This document shows, one piece after another, positions 35,528 to 43,797 of a stretch of 64,000 bases of DNA (positions are counted from its first letter, which is position 1; the number at the start of each line of letters is the position of its first letter). Origin of the DNA: Pseudomonas sp. PSKL.D1 (GTDB lineage Bacteria > Pseudomonadota > Gammaproteobacteria > Pseudomonadales > Pseudomonadaceae); NCBI RefSeq assembly GCF_028898945.1, contig NZ_CP118607.1:4326001-4390000 (forward strand), written 5' to 3'. The translations under genes were made by a program, and so were the position numbers. Below the pieces are notes generated by a model, which was not told where the DNA came from, searched no databases, and was given only the letters and a program-made list of their open reading frames with translations.

Positions 35528-36388
35528 ATGCCTGCACGCCTTTCCAAAGCCCTGTTCATCGCCATCGGCTTAGCCCTGGCCCTGGCAGCCTGCAGCCGGA
35601 TTGACCTGGCCTACCGCAACCTCGACCGCCTGGTGCCGTGGTCGCTGGGCGATTACCTGGACATGAACGGCGAGCAAAAGGCATTACTCGACGAACGGTT
35701 GAAGCAACACCTGGCCTGGCACTGCAAGACCCAGCTCCCCGGCTACCTCGACTGGCTCGACCGGGTTCGCAACATGGTTGCCGAAGACCAGGTGACCGAC
35801 CAGGCGTTGCAACAGCGTACCCGTGAAGCGCGCCAGGCGATTACCCGCGTGACCGAAGAAATCACCCCATCTGCCACCGAGTTGCTACGTGGCATGAGCG
35901 ATACGCAGGTCATGGAAATGCGCGAAGCCTTCCGTGAAGACATCAGCGAACGCCGCAAGAAGTATGTGGATACGCCCCTGCCGCAACAAATCACCCGCCG
36001 CGCCGAACGCATGGAAAAACGCCTTACGCCCTGGTTCGGCGAACTCAATGCCGCCCAGCGGCTGCGCGTGCTTACCTGGTCCCAGGCCCTGGGCGACCAG
36101 AACCGCGACTGGATTGCCAACCGTGCCCATTGGCAGCAGCAGTTGATGTTGGCCATGGACCAACGCAGCGATGCCAGCTTTGAACCGCGCCTGGCGCAGT
36201 TGCTGCAGCGCAAGGAAAGCCTGTGGACGCCGGAGTATCGGGTTGCCTTTCAGAACAGTGAGCGGCAGGCGCGCAGCCTGATGGTTGACCTGATGCAGCA
36301 GAGCACGCCGGCGCAGCGACAGTTTCTGGAAGACCGGCTGGCCAAGGTGCGGGCGGATTTCAGTGGGTTGAAGTGCATGATGCGATGA
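35528..36388 (+). CDS. DUF6279-family lipoprotein
   Basis: 286 residues. Lipoprotein signal with lipobox LAAC (Cys at about residue 22) after a hydrophobic stretch; the residues after Cys are Ser-Arg, so outer-membrane sorting is likely. The mature part is almost wholly helical and charged, with the family's DRLVPWSLGDYLDMN near the start and the helical repeats seen in DUF6279 proteins. No function established. Its last codons (CGA TGA) are part of a 53-bp perfect inverted repeat shared with aceK. Confidence 0.83.
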   Translation: MPARLSKALFIAIGLALALAACSRIDLAYRNLDRLVPWSLGDYLDMNGEQKALLDERLKQHLAWHCKTQLPGYLDWLDRVRNMVAEDQVTDQALQQRTREARQAITRVTEEITPSATELLRGMSDTQVMEMREAFREDISERRKKYVDTPLPQQITRRAERMEKRLTPWFGELNAAQRLRVLTWSQALGDQNRDWIANRAHWQQQLMLAMDQRSDASFEPRLAQLLQRKESLWTPEYRVAFQNSERQARSLMVDLMQQSTPAQRQFLEDRLAKVRADFSGLKCMMR

Positions 36389-36496
36389 TTGTGGTTGCCT
36401 GTGCGGGCCTCTCGCGGATAAATCCGCTCCTACAGGGATCGCGTGTAGGAGCGGATTTATCCGCGAGAGGCCCGCACAGGCAACCACAATCATCGC
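36382..36496. repeat. REP pair with 53-bp perfect arms covering two stop codons
   Basis: Left arm 36382-36434 and right arm 36444-36496 are exact reverse complements over 53 bases, 9-base loop. The core of each arm is a REP (GGATAAATCCGCTCCTACA), but identity continues about 28 bases outward through a flank and into the last two codons of both convergent genes. It can form a 115-nt hairpin or cruciform and should stop transcription from both sides. Confidence 0.95.
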
Positions 36497-38199
36497 CCCT
36501 TGCGCCTATAGGGAAACACATCAATCACCTTCCCCTCCCGAATGCTCGCCTGCAGCCCCTTCCAGTAATCCGCGTCATACAACTCCCCATGCAACTTGCT
36601 GAACAACCGCCGCTGGCCAATATCGGCAAACAAAAACGGCGGAAACTCCTCGGGGAACACATCATGCGGCCCGATCGAATACCACGGCTCGCCCGACATC
36701 TCGTCTTCGGGGTAACGCGGTGGCGGAATGTGGCGGAAGTTAACTTCGGTCAAATAACTGATTTCGTCGTAGTCGTAGAACACCACCCGGCCATGCCGGG
36801 TAACGCCAAAGTTCTTCAACAGCATGTCACCCGGGAAGATATTCGCCGCCGCCAGCTGCTTGATGGCCATGCCGTAGTCCTCCAGCGCTTCCAGCACCTG
36901 GGCCTCGCTGGCCTGCTCCAGGTAAAGGTTGAGCGGGGTCATGCGCCGCTCGGTCCAGCAGTGGCGGATCAGCACCGTATCGCCCTCCAGCGCCACGGTG
37001 GACGGCGCCACTTCCAGCAACTCGGCCAGGCACTCCGGCTCGAACTTGCCACGCGAGAAGCGGAAGTCGGCAAACTCCTGGGTATCGGCCATGCGCCCGA
37101 CCCGGTCGACGCTTTTTACCAGGCGGTATTTGTCGATGACGGTGGCACGGTCGACGGTTTTGGACGGCGAAAAGCGGTCTTTGATGATCTTGAACACCGT
37201 ATTGAAGCCCGGCAGCGTAAATACGCTCATCACCATGCCGCGCACCCCGGGGGCCATGATGAAGCGGTCGTCGCTGATGGCCAGGTGGCTGATCAGGGCA
37301 CGGTAAAACTCCGACTTGCCGTGCTTGTAGAAGCCGATCGAGGTGTACAACTCGGCAATGTGCTTGCCCGGCAGAATACGCTTCAGGAAATTGACAAACT
37401 CCCCCGGCACCGGCACATCCACCATGAAATACGAGCGGGTGAAGGAAAAGATGATCGACACTTCTGCCTCATCGGTAATCACGCCATCGGCCTCCACACC
37501 ATGGCCCTCGCGGTGCAGCAGCGGGATCACCAACGGCCATTGTTCGTCGGTATTGTGCAGGCGCCCGACCAGGTAGGCGCCCTTGTTGCGGTAGAGCACC
37601 GGCAAGAACAGTTCCAGCGCCAGCGCCGGGTCTTTGCAAACCCAGTCCGGCAGGCTGTTGCGCAACTGGTCTTCGAGGCGGGCGATGTCGCCTTCAAGGT
37701 CGCCATAAGTGAATGCGTGGTAGGCAAAGACTGCCCTGAGCAGGCCACTGAGGCCACCGTCCGGCGTGTAGGTGCGGGTTTGTGTGGCGCGTGCATGGCT
37801 GCGGATCGAAGGGCGGGTGGTGTGGATGAACATGCAGCCGTCGCTGATCTGGTCGTGGCTGAACAGGCTGCAGAACAGCGAGTTGTACCAGGTTTCCGAC
37901 AATTCATCGTCCAGGCGCGGGTCGATCAGGCGGATGTAGGCACTTTTTACCAGGGGCCATTGCTCTACATCCAGCAGCACATCATCGTCGAAGGCGTCGC
38001 GCATGTAGCCATTTACCTCGCCGACCTTTTTTTCATAAAGGTTGATGCGGGCAGCGGCGGCGCGCTGGATGTCCTGCCAGCGCGCCTGCACGAAGCGCTC
38101 GCGAGCGCCGAGGGTGATGCGCTGGAAGTGTTCACGGTAGCTGTCGAAGCCATCGAGGATCATCAGGGCGATTTCGCCGGCGGGCCAGTGCTGGGTCAT
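36490..38199 (-). CDS. aceK: Isocitrate dehydrogenase kinase/phosphatase
   Basis: 569 residues, the normal AceK length. The conserved ATP-loop segment [15 protein letters not shown] (about 310-325), kinase-type Lys in [14 protein letters not shown] and [20 protein letters not shown] catalytic region with VFYDYDE metal site are all intact. It switches isocitrate dehydrogenase between active and phosphorylated forms, sending carbon to the glyoxylate shunt on acetate or fatty acids. It stands apart from aceA/aceB, as usual in pseudomonads. Its stop codon lies in the REP palindrome. Confidence 0.96.
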   Translation of the reverse strand: MTQHWPAGEIALMILDGFDSYREHFQRITLGARERFVQARWQDIQRAAAARINLYEKKVGEVNGYMRDAFDDDVLLDVEQWPLVKSAYIRLIDPRLDDELSETWYNSLFCSLFSHDQISDGCMFIHTTRPSIRSHARATQTRTYTPDGGLSGLLRAVFAYHAFTYGDLEGDIARLEDQLRNSLPDWVCKDPALALELFLPVLYRNKGAYLVGRLHNTDEQWPLVIPLLHREGHGVEADGVITDEAEVSIIFSFTRSYFMVDVPVPGEFVNFLKRILPGKHIAELYTSIGFYKHGKSEFYRALISHLAISDDRFIMAPGVRGMVMSVFTLPGFNTVFKIIKDRFSPSKTVDRATVIDKYRLVKSVDRVGRMADTQEFADFRFSRGKFEPECLAELLEVAPSTVALEGDTVLIRHCWTERRMTPLNLYLEQASEAQVLEALEDYGMAIKQLAAANIFPGDMLLKNFGVTRHGRVVFYDYDEISYLTEVNFRHIPPPRYPEDEMSGEPWYSIGPHDVFPEEFPPFLFADIGQRRLFSKLHGELYDADYWKGLQASIREGKVIDVFPYRRKGR

Positions 38200-38290
38200 G
38201 GCGAGGCGCCTCGGTGCGGGGTGAGATAGACAGCTTAGTGCATGGTTGGAGTTATTTGGTGGGGCGAAGATCGCGCGCCGCCCGCGCGGC

Positions 38291-38357
38291 GCTCGCGGAT
38301 AAATCCGCTCCTACAGGGTTCAGCGGCGCATGTGTAGGAGCGGATTCATCCGCGATG
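38291..38357. repeat. REP element pair (inverted)
   Basis: Inverted GGATAAATCC and GGATTCATCC cores between the divergent aceK and EamA genes. GC-rich flanks (GCGCCGCCCGCGCGGCGC) form further hairpins out to about 38270 and 38375. Unusual here in lying between divergent rather than convergent genes. Confidence 0.87.
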
Positions 38358-38442
38358 CGGCGCATCGCGGCGCTCAATCTGACAAACAACCCGATTACGC
38401 ACTGGCGTACACTGCCGCCCTGCCCTGTACCCGGAGACCCCC

Positions 38443-39321
38443 GTGAGCCCCATCGCCCTAGCCCGCCTGCTGACCCTCGCCGCCGTCTGGGGGGCGAGCT
38501 TCCTGTTCATGCGTATCATCGCCCCCGAACTGGGCACCGTGCCCACCGCCTTCTTCCGCGTTTCCATCGCCTGCCTGGGCCTGATTGCCATCCTTGCCGC
38601 CGCCCGCGTGCGCTGGGACTTTCAGGGCAAGCTTGGCGCCTGCCTGGTGCTGGGCATGATCAACTCGGGCATCCCGGCCACCTTCTATTCCGTGGCCGCA
38701 CAGGTACTGCCCGCGGGCTACTCGGCCATTTTCAACGCCACCACACCGCTGATGGGTGTGCTGATCGGCGCACTGTTCTTCCGCGAAGCCATGACATTGC
38801 CCAAGCTGTGCGGCATCTTCCTCGGCCTGTTTGGCGTGGGCATCCTCAGCGGCGCCGGCCCGGTGGCGCTGGACATGGCCCTGGTACAAGGCGCCCTGGC
38901 GTGCCTGGCCGCCACCACCTGCTATGGCTTTGCGGGTTTTCTGGCCCGGCGCTGGATCAGCGGCCTGGACAGCCGCCTTTCAGCGTTGGGCAGCATGCTC
39001 GGCGCCACGCTGATGATGACGCCGCTGTTCGCCTGGAGCGCGCTGACCCAGCCACCGGCCAGCTGGGGTGGTTGGCAGGTGTGGCTGTCGCTGCTGGGGC
39101 TGGGGCTGGTGTGCACGGCGTTTGCCTACATCCTGTACTTCCGCCTGCTGGCGGAAATCGGGCCTGTGAAAGCCAGTACGGTAACCTTCCTGATTCCGGT
39201 GTTCGGGGTGTTGTGGGGGGCGTGGTTGCTGGATGAATCACTGTCGATGGGGCACTTGTATGGCGGCGTGTTGATTGGCCTGGCGCTGTGGCTGGTCCTC
39301 AAACCCGCACGCCAGGCTTGA
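38443..39321 (+). CDS. EamA/DMT-family transporter
   Basis: 292 residues with ten hydrophobic segments in two EamA repeats (about 5-140 and 148-288). Motifs AAVWGASFLFMRIIAPELGT at the start and PVFGVLWGAWLLDESLSMGH in the second repeat are typical. Inner-membrane metabolite export is assumed. GTG 38443 is the start: CCGGAGA lies 7 bases upstream. It ends 9 bp before the left copy of the island-flanking repeat. Confidence 0.89.
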   Translation: MSPIALARLLTLAAVWGASFLFMRIIAPELGTVPTAFFRVSIACLGLIAILAAARVRWDFQGKLGACLVLGMINSGIPATFYSVAAQVLPAGYSAIFNATTPLMGVLIGALFFREAMTLPKLCGIFLGLFGVGILSGAGPVALDMALVQGALACLAATTCYGFAGFLARRWISGLDSRLSALGSMLGATLMMTPLFAWSALTQPPASWGGWQVWLSLLGLGLVCTAFAYILYFRLLAEIGPVKASTVTFLIPVFGVLWGAWLLDESLSMGHLYGGVLIGLALWLVLKPARQA

Positions 39322-39329
39322 CCGCCTTT

Positions 39330-39506
39330 TGTGGGAGCGGCCTTGCCGGGACGCCGGACCGGTCGGAAAGGGCTGCGCAGCGGCCCCGGCAATATCGGCT
39401 GCGAAGCTGCAATCGATGGGGGCGCTTCGCACCCCTTTCGCGACACAAGGCCGCTCCCACAGGAATCGCGTCAGCTTTTAGGTTTTATACAAGACAGTTG
39501 CTCCCA
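39330..39506 (+). repeat. Left copy of the island-flanking REP-type element with 43-bp tail
   Basis: A second-type REP pair (39330-39461, variant left arm CCTTGCCGGGACGCCGGACC) followed by a tail 39464-39506 (starting AATCGCGTCAG, ending GTTGCTCCCA). The tail is identical over 43 bases, in inverted orientation, to 56795-56837. The rest of the element also matches the right copy (for example GCTGCAATCGATGGGGGCGC). No other second-type REP in the window has this tail. Confidence 0.9.
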
Positions 39507-39555
39507 CAAGAGCAGTGCTGTTTCGCCTGTGAAACCTCGGTTTTAGCCGTTACCC

Positions 39556-39613
39556 AAAATGCCCAACAGCCTCGCACAGGCACACACCCGTGCGCGGTTG
39601 CTGGGCATTTTTG
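39556..39613. terminator. Intrinsic terminator upstream of the catabolic operon
   Basis: Stem-loop with outer arms AAAATGCCCA and TGGGCATTTTT and an inner stem CGCAC/GTGCG. T runs lie on the + side (39608-39612) and A runs on the other, so it can work in both directions. It insulates the operon from the EamA gene to its left. Confidence 0.7.
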
Positions 39614-39630
39614 TGCCACATAAAAAACCA

Positions 39631-39648
39631 TGTTTTATATATGAAACA
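39631..39648. promoter_or_regulatory. Palindrome, candidate IclR-type operator
   Basis: TGTTTTATATATGAAACA: 18 bp, 16 of 18 positions symmetric, arms TGTTT/AAACA. It sits about 135 bp before the first gene of the operon that encodes an IclR regulator. IclR proteins bind palindromes of about this length; assignment to this regulator is inference. Confidence 0.45.
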
Positions 39649-39671
39649 ACAGAAAAATCTTATTGAACAAC

Positions 39672-39684
39672 TAACCAATTAATA
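39672..39684 (-). promoter_or_regulatory. IHF-like site
   Basis: TAACCAATTAATA differs at one base from the reverse IHF consensus YAANNNNTTGATW. It lies in a strongly AT-rich stretch (39614-39722) between the palindrome and the -24/-12 element, where an IHF bend would be expected for a sigma-54 promoter. Such near-matches are common in AT-rich DNA. Confidence 0.3.
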
Positions 39685-39722
39685 AATAACGACTTTTTAA
39701 ATAAATATCAGAACTGTCACAA

Positions 39723-39739
39723 CTGGCATTGTTCATGCA
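39723..39739 (+). promoter_or_regulatory. Candidate sigma-54 (-24/-12) promoter
   Basis: CTGGCATTGTTCATGCA has GG (39725-39726) and GC (39737-39738) separated by exactly 10 bases. It fits the TGGCAC-N5-TTGCW consensus apart from T for C after TGGCA and ATGCA for TTGCA. It lies 44 bp upstream of the first operon gene, with AT-rich DNA upstream. No enhancer-binding protein is encoded nearby, so a global activator would be needed. Confidence 0.5.
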
Positions 39740-39782
39740 CTAAACGGCGTATCACCTATAAAACAGACCAGAGACCCCTCCC

Positions 39783-40634
39783 ATGGCTGTGAAAGAGATG
39801 TACGCAATCGCCCCGCAGTGGCAAGTGCCGCACTCCAAGGATGACCCGGCGCCCACGGAAATCGAATTCCGCAATGTCGGCAAGGCGTTCCCCGCCAAGG
39901 GCCAGAGCGATGCCCCGTTTGCCATCCGTAACGTGAACTTCCGCATCCGTCGTGGCGAGGTGGTTTCGATCATCGGCCCGTCCGGCTGTGGCAAAAGCAC
40001 CATCCTCAACATGGGTTCGGGCCTGTACAAGCCCACCGAAGGCGAAGTGCTGGTCAGTGGCGAAAAGGTCAACGGCCCGGTGAACAAAGTCGCCTTCATG
40101 CTGCAAAAAGACCTGCTGATGCCCTGGCGCAGCATCCGCCGCAACGTCGAGCTGGGCCTGGAAATCCAGGGCATGCCGGCCGCCGAGCGCAAGGCGATTG
40201 CCGAGGATCTGCTCAACCGCTGCCACCTGCAAGGCTTTGCCGACCACTACCCGTTCCAGCTGTCCGGTGGCATGCGCCAGCGCGCCGCCCTGGCCCGCAC
40301 CCTGGCCATTCAGCCGGAAGTGCTGTTCCTCGACGAGCCGTTTTCGGCCCTCGACGCGCAAACCAAGATGATCCTGCAGCAAGACCTGGCGCGCATGCTG
40401 TTCGAAGAAAAAAAGACCGCACTGTTCATCACCCACGACCTGGTCGAGGCCATCGCCCTGTCCGACCGCCTGCTGGTGATGAGCGCCCGCCCCGGCACCA
40501 TCATCGAAGAAATCGAAATTGACCTGCCGCACCGCGACAACCCGCTGGAGCGCCGCAAGCTGCCGGAAATCGGCCCGCTGGCCGGCCGCCTGATGGAACT
40601 GCTCAAGGTCGGCGAAGACCACGACCTGCACTGA
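39783..40634 (+). CDS. ABC importer ATPase (NitT/TauT/SsuB-like)
   Basis: 283 residues. Walker A GPSGCGKS (65-72), Q-loop Gln108, signature LSGGM (160-164), Walker B LFLDEP (181-186) and H-loop in FITHDLVEA. LMPWRSIRRNV after the Q-loop is the hallmark of nitrate/sulfonate/taurine-type importers. The extra 20 N-terminal residues are unremarkable. First gene of the 13-gene operon; the ribosome binding site is weak (CAGAG). It energises uptake with the next two genes. The absence of sulfonate or taurine oxygenase genes argues against a plain sulfur-scavenging system. Confidence 0.93.
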   Translation: MAVKEMYAIAPQWQVPHSKDDPAPTEIEFRNVGKAFPAKGQSDAPFAIRNVNFRIRRGEVVSIIGPSGCGKSTILNMGSGLYKPTEGEVLVSGEKVNGPVNKVAFMLQKDLLMPWRSIRRNVELGLEIQGMPAAERKAIAEDLLNRCHLQGFADHYPFQLSGGMRQRAALARTLAIQPEVLFLDEPFSALDAQTKMILQQDLARMLFEEKKTALFITHDLVEAIALSDRLLVMSARPGTIIEEIEIDLPHRDNPLERRKLPEIGPLAGRLMELLKVGEDHDLH

Positions 40635-40666
40635 CCGACGCCCCACACATCGATTCGGGAGTTAGC

Positions 40667-41668
40667 ATGTTTAGCACTCATTTCAAGCGCGTGGCCCACG
40701 CCGCGATGGCGGCCCTTGCCCTGAGCCTGGCCGCCCAGGCCCAGGCCGAACCGACCAAGGTCACCTACCTGTTGCCCGCGCCACCGAGCCTGCCGGCGTT
40801 CGCGCCATGGATCATCGCCAAGGAAAAGGGCTACTACCAGGCACAAAACCTGGACCTGACCTTCATTGCCGCCAAGGGCGGGGTTGATGTAGCCAAGCAG
40901 ATCGGCGCCGGCAACGCGCTGGTCGGCGGTGCCATTGGCGACACGCCCATCATCGTGCGCCCCAACGGCATCCCGGTGCGCGCCGTGGCCGTGCTGGGCG
41001 GCGGCGGCGTGACCATGATCGCCACCAATGCCGGCGAAAACATCCAGTCGGTCAAACAGCTCAAGGGCAAGACCCTGACCGTGATGTCCTACTCCGACAC
41101 CACCTACTACGCCCTGCTCGCTTCGCTGCGCAAGGCCGGGCTTAGCAAAGACGACGTCGACATCCAGGCCGCCGGCCCCTCCGGTGTGTGGCAGCTGTTT
41201 TCGGCCAACAAGGCCCAGGCCATGGCTGGCGTGCCTGATTGGGTGGTCAATGCCGAGGATGCGGGCCTTAAGTACGCGCTGATCCCTCGCGATCAGGTTT
41301 TCGAAAGCATGGCCCAGGCCATCCTCGCCTCGGACGATGCCATCGAGCACCACCCGGAGGTAGTGCGCGGCGTGGTCCAGGCCACCTTGCGCGGTCTGCA
41401 GGACATCATCGACGACCCCAAAGCCGCCGCCGCCAGCTTCGCCCGCGCGGTGCCGGCCTACGCCGGCAAGGAAGCCTCGCTGGAGAAAACACTGCGCCTG
41501 TACGTGGAGTACGTCTACGCCGGCCAGCCAGTACTCGGCCGCATCGACCCGGCGCGCCTGGATGCAGTGCGCAAGTTCTACGTCAGCGAAGGCATCGTCA
41601 CCCGCGAACCCAAGCTCGACGAGCTGTACAGCAACCAGTTCATCGAAACCACGACCGCGGCCAAGTGA
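40667..41668 (+). CDS. ABC importer periplasmic substrate-binding protein (NMT1/SsuA-like)
   Basis: 333 residues. Signal peptide MFSTHFKRVAHAAMAALALSL...AQAQA (cleavage near 27), then a two-lobed binding domain with PSLPAFAPWIIAKEKGYYQA and the GNALVGGAIGDTPIIVRPNG segment typical of NMT1/THI5/aliphatic-sulfonate binders. Captures the substrate in the periplasm. 32 bp after the ATPase gene; CGGGAG upstream of the ATG. The ligand cannot be read from sequence; this family binds sulfonates, taurine, pyrimidines, phthalate-like and other aromatic acids. Confidence 0.9.
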   Translation: MFSTHFKRVAHAAMAALALSLAAQAQAEPTKVTYLLPAPPSLPAFAPWIIAKEKGYYQAQNLDLTFIAAKGGVDVAKQIGAGNALVGGAIGDTPIIVRPNGIPVRAVAVLGGGGVTMIATNAGENIQSVKQLKGKTLTVMSYSDTTYYALLASLRKAGLSKDDVDIQAAGPSGVWQLFSANKAQAMAGVPDWVVNAEDAGLKYALIPRDQVFESMAQAILASDDAIEHHPEVVRGVVQATLRGLQDIIDDPKAAAASFARAVPAYAGKEASLEKTLRLYVEYVYAGQPVLGRIDPARLDAVRKFYVSEGIVTREPKLDELYSNQFIETTTAAK

Positions 41669-41696
41669 CGCCCGGCAATAACAAGGTAACCGCCCG

Positions 41697-42473
41697 ATGA
41701 GAAACCTCAACCCTTCCGTGGCCGGCAGCGTTGGCTTGCTGGTCCTGTTCCTGGCGCTCTGGCAATGGGGCCCTGGCCTGGTCGGCATGCCCGAATTCGT
41801 GATGCCGCAGCTGAGCCGTGTGGCCCACGAAAGCCTGCTGATGTGGCAGTCCGGCAACCTGCTGGAACACACCCTGATCACCGCCTTCGAGATCATCGTC
41901 GGCTTTGCCCTCGGTGCGCTGCTGGGCGTGGCCATCGGCGTGTCGCTGGGCCTGTCGCCTTCGGCCGAAGCCATGCTGTCGCCCTACATCCTGGCGTTGC
42001 AGATCGCACCCAAGGTGGCCTTCGCGCCGCTGTTCGTGATGTGGCTGGGCTACACCATCTACCCGAAGATCCTGATCGCCATCCTGATCGTGTTCTTCCC
42101 GGTGATGATCAACGTGCTGTCGGCCATCCGCACCGTCGACCCCGACATGATCAACCTGGTGCGCACCATGAACGCCAGCCGCTGGCAGATCTTCCGCCTG
42201 GTGGAGTTCCCCTCGGCCATGGCCGCGCTGTTCTCGGGCCTGCGTATCGCCTCCACCCTGGCGGTGATCGGCGTCACCGTCGGCGAGCTGGTGGGCGGCA
42301 ACCAGGGCCTGGGCTTCCTGCTGGTGGACGCCGAAGGCCAGGGCAACACCGCCGGCGTGTTCGTGGCCATCGTCATGCTCACCCTGATCGGCGTGCTGGC
42401 TTACGGCGCCGTGGTGTGGGCCGAGAAGCGCGTACTGCACTACCTCCCCAAAGCCATGCTGAGTACCCAATGA
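41697..42473 (+). CDS. ABC importer permease (NitT/TauT/SsuC-like)
   Basis: 258 residues with about six membrane helices. The cytoplasmic EAA loop is visible as MNASRWQIFRLVEFPSAMAA followed by LFSGLRIASTLAVIGVTVGE, the contact site for the ATPase. It starts 28 bp after the binding-protein gene and its stop overlaps the start of the SDR gene (ATGA). It completes the importer. Confidence 0.92.
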   Translation: MRNLNPSVAGSVGLLVLFLALWQWGPGLVGMPEFVMPQLSRVAHESLLMWQSGNLLEHTLITAFEIIVGFALGALLGVAIGVSLGLSPSAEAMLSPYILALQIAPKVAFAPLFVMWLGYTIYPKILIAILIVFFPVMINVLSAIRTVDPDMINLVRTMNASRWQIFRLVEFPSAMAALFSGLRIASTLAVIGVTVGELVGGNQGLGFLLVDAEGQGNTAGVFVAIVMLTLIGVLAYGAVVWAEKRVLHYLPKAMLSTQ

Positions 42474-43237
42474 TGAGTGCATTCAACAACCTGCTCGCCG
42501 GCCGCCGCGTGCTGGTCACCGGGGGCGCCCGTGGCCTGGGCTATGCCTTTGCCCAGGCCATCGCCCAGGCCGGTGCCCGGGTGGTGATCGCCGATGTGCT
42601 GGCCGGCCGTGTGCAGCAGGCTGCCTGCGAACTGAGCGGCATGGGCCTGGACGTCAGCGGCGTGTCGCTGGACCTGGCCAGCCCCGAATCCATCGACGCC
42701 TGCATCGAACGCACCGTCAAGCGCCTGGGTGGCCTCGACGGCCTGGTCAACAACGCCTCGATCACCAACTCCGGCGGCAAGAGCTGCGAAGAGCTGGACA
42801 TCGAAACCTGGGACCAGGTGATGCAGGTGAACGTGCGCGGCACCTGGCTGATGACCCGCGCCGCCCTGCCGGCCCTGCGCGAAAGCGGCCGTGGCGCGGT
42901 GATCAACCTGGCCTCCGACACGCCGCTGTGGGGCGCGCCCAATCTGTTGGCCTACGTGGCCAGCAAAGGCGCGGTGATTGCCATGACCCGCAGCCTGGCC
43001 CGCGAGCTGGGCAGTTCCAACATCACCGTCAACGCCATTGCCCCCGGCCTGGTGCTGGTCGAGGCCACCGCCTACGTGCCCGAAGCCCGCCACCGCCTGT
43101 ACACCGAACAACGGGCCATCCAGCGCCCGCAACTGCCCGATGACGTCAGTGGCGCGGTGCTGTTCGCCCTGTCCGACCTGTCGCGCTTCATCACTGGACA
43201 AACCCTGCCGGTCAACGGCGGGTTCGTCATGCCTTGA
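42470..43237 (+). CDS. Short-chain dehydrogenase/reductase, intact catalytic site
   Basis: 255 residues from ATG 42470 (or ATG 42473). NAD(P)-binding TGGARGLG (17-24), NNAS (94-97), and catalytic Ser149, Tyr162 and Lys166 in YVASK: a complete classical SDR. The substrate would be a hydroxy or keto (possibly dihydrodiol) intermediate of the pathway. It overlaps the permease stop by 4 bp, so it is translationally coupled. Contrast with the second SDR of the operon (45457), which lacks the Tyr and Lys. Confidence 0.91.
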   Translation: MMSAFNNLLAGRRVLVTGGARGLGYAFAQAIAQAGARVVIADVLAGRVQQAACELSGMGLDVSGVSLDLASPESIDACIERTVKRLGGLDGLVNNASITNSGGKSCEELDIETWDQVMQVNVRGTWLMTRAALPALRESGRGAVINLASDTPLWGAPNLLAYVASKGAVIAMTRSLARELGSSNITVNAIAPGLVLVEATAYVPEARHRLYTEQRAIQRPQLPDDVSGAVLFALSDLSRFITGQTLPVNGGFVMP

Positions 43238-43253
43238 GCCAAGGAGACCGATC

Positions 43254-43793
43254 ATGACCGACCTTTCCCAACAGCAAGACGCCCCGAAAAGCTGGGACCG
43301 CCCCGCCGACGCCGACCTCGCCAGCTGGATGCAAACCCGCATCGCCCGCTACGAAACCCGCCGTTACGACTGGGACGCGCTGAAGTTCCAGGCCGACTAC
43401 GACCCCAAGTTCCGCCGCGCGCAGATGCGTTACGTGGGCACCGGCGGCACCGGCGTGGGCAGTGACATGAACACCATTCCCTCGGAGCACTTCACTTTCT
43501 CCACCATGGTCATCCCGGCCGGCCACGAAGGCCCGCCCCACCTGCACACCGACGTCGAAGAAGTGTTCTTCGTGCTGCGCGGCAAGCTCAAGGTAATCAT
43601 CGAGAAAGACGGCGAGCGCTTCGAAACCGTGCTGACCGACCGCGACCTGATTTCCGTGCCGCCAGGGGTGTACCGCGAAGAGATCAACATCGGCGATGAA
43701 GACGCACTGATGTGCGTGATGCTCGGCGCCAAGAAGCCGGTAACCCCGACCTACCCGCCAGCCCACCCGCTGGCCTCGATCAAGCGCGGGTAA
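43254..43793 (+). CDS. Cupin-domain protein with one metal ligand missing
   Basis: 179 residues: helical N-terminus of about 60 residues, then one cupin domain. Motif 1 is intact (HLHTDVEEVFFVLRG, His96, His98, Glu103). In motif 2, PPGVYREEIN, the usual His is Arg141. With three of four ligands it could still bind a metal but may not be a standard dioxygenase; a role as isomerase, sensor or binding protein is possible. AAGGAGA precedes the ATG, 16 bp after the SDR. Confidence 0.86.
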   Translation: MTDLSQQQDAPKSWDRPADADLASWMQTRIARYETRRYDWDALKFQADYDPKFRRAQMRYVGTGGTGVGSDMNTIPSEHFTFSTMVIPAGHEGPPHLHTDVEEVFFVLRGKLKVIIEKDGERFETVLTDRDLISVPPGVYREEINIGDEDALMCVMLGAKKPVTPTYPPAHPLASIKRG

Positions 43794-43797
43794 GCCA

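Noticed and set aside
39783..42473. ABC genes as ssuABC or tauABC
   Set aside because: Family membership is clear, but no SsuD, SsuE or TauD gene is present and the operon is catabolic, so sulfonate or taurine use is not supported.
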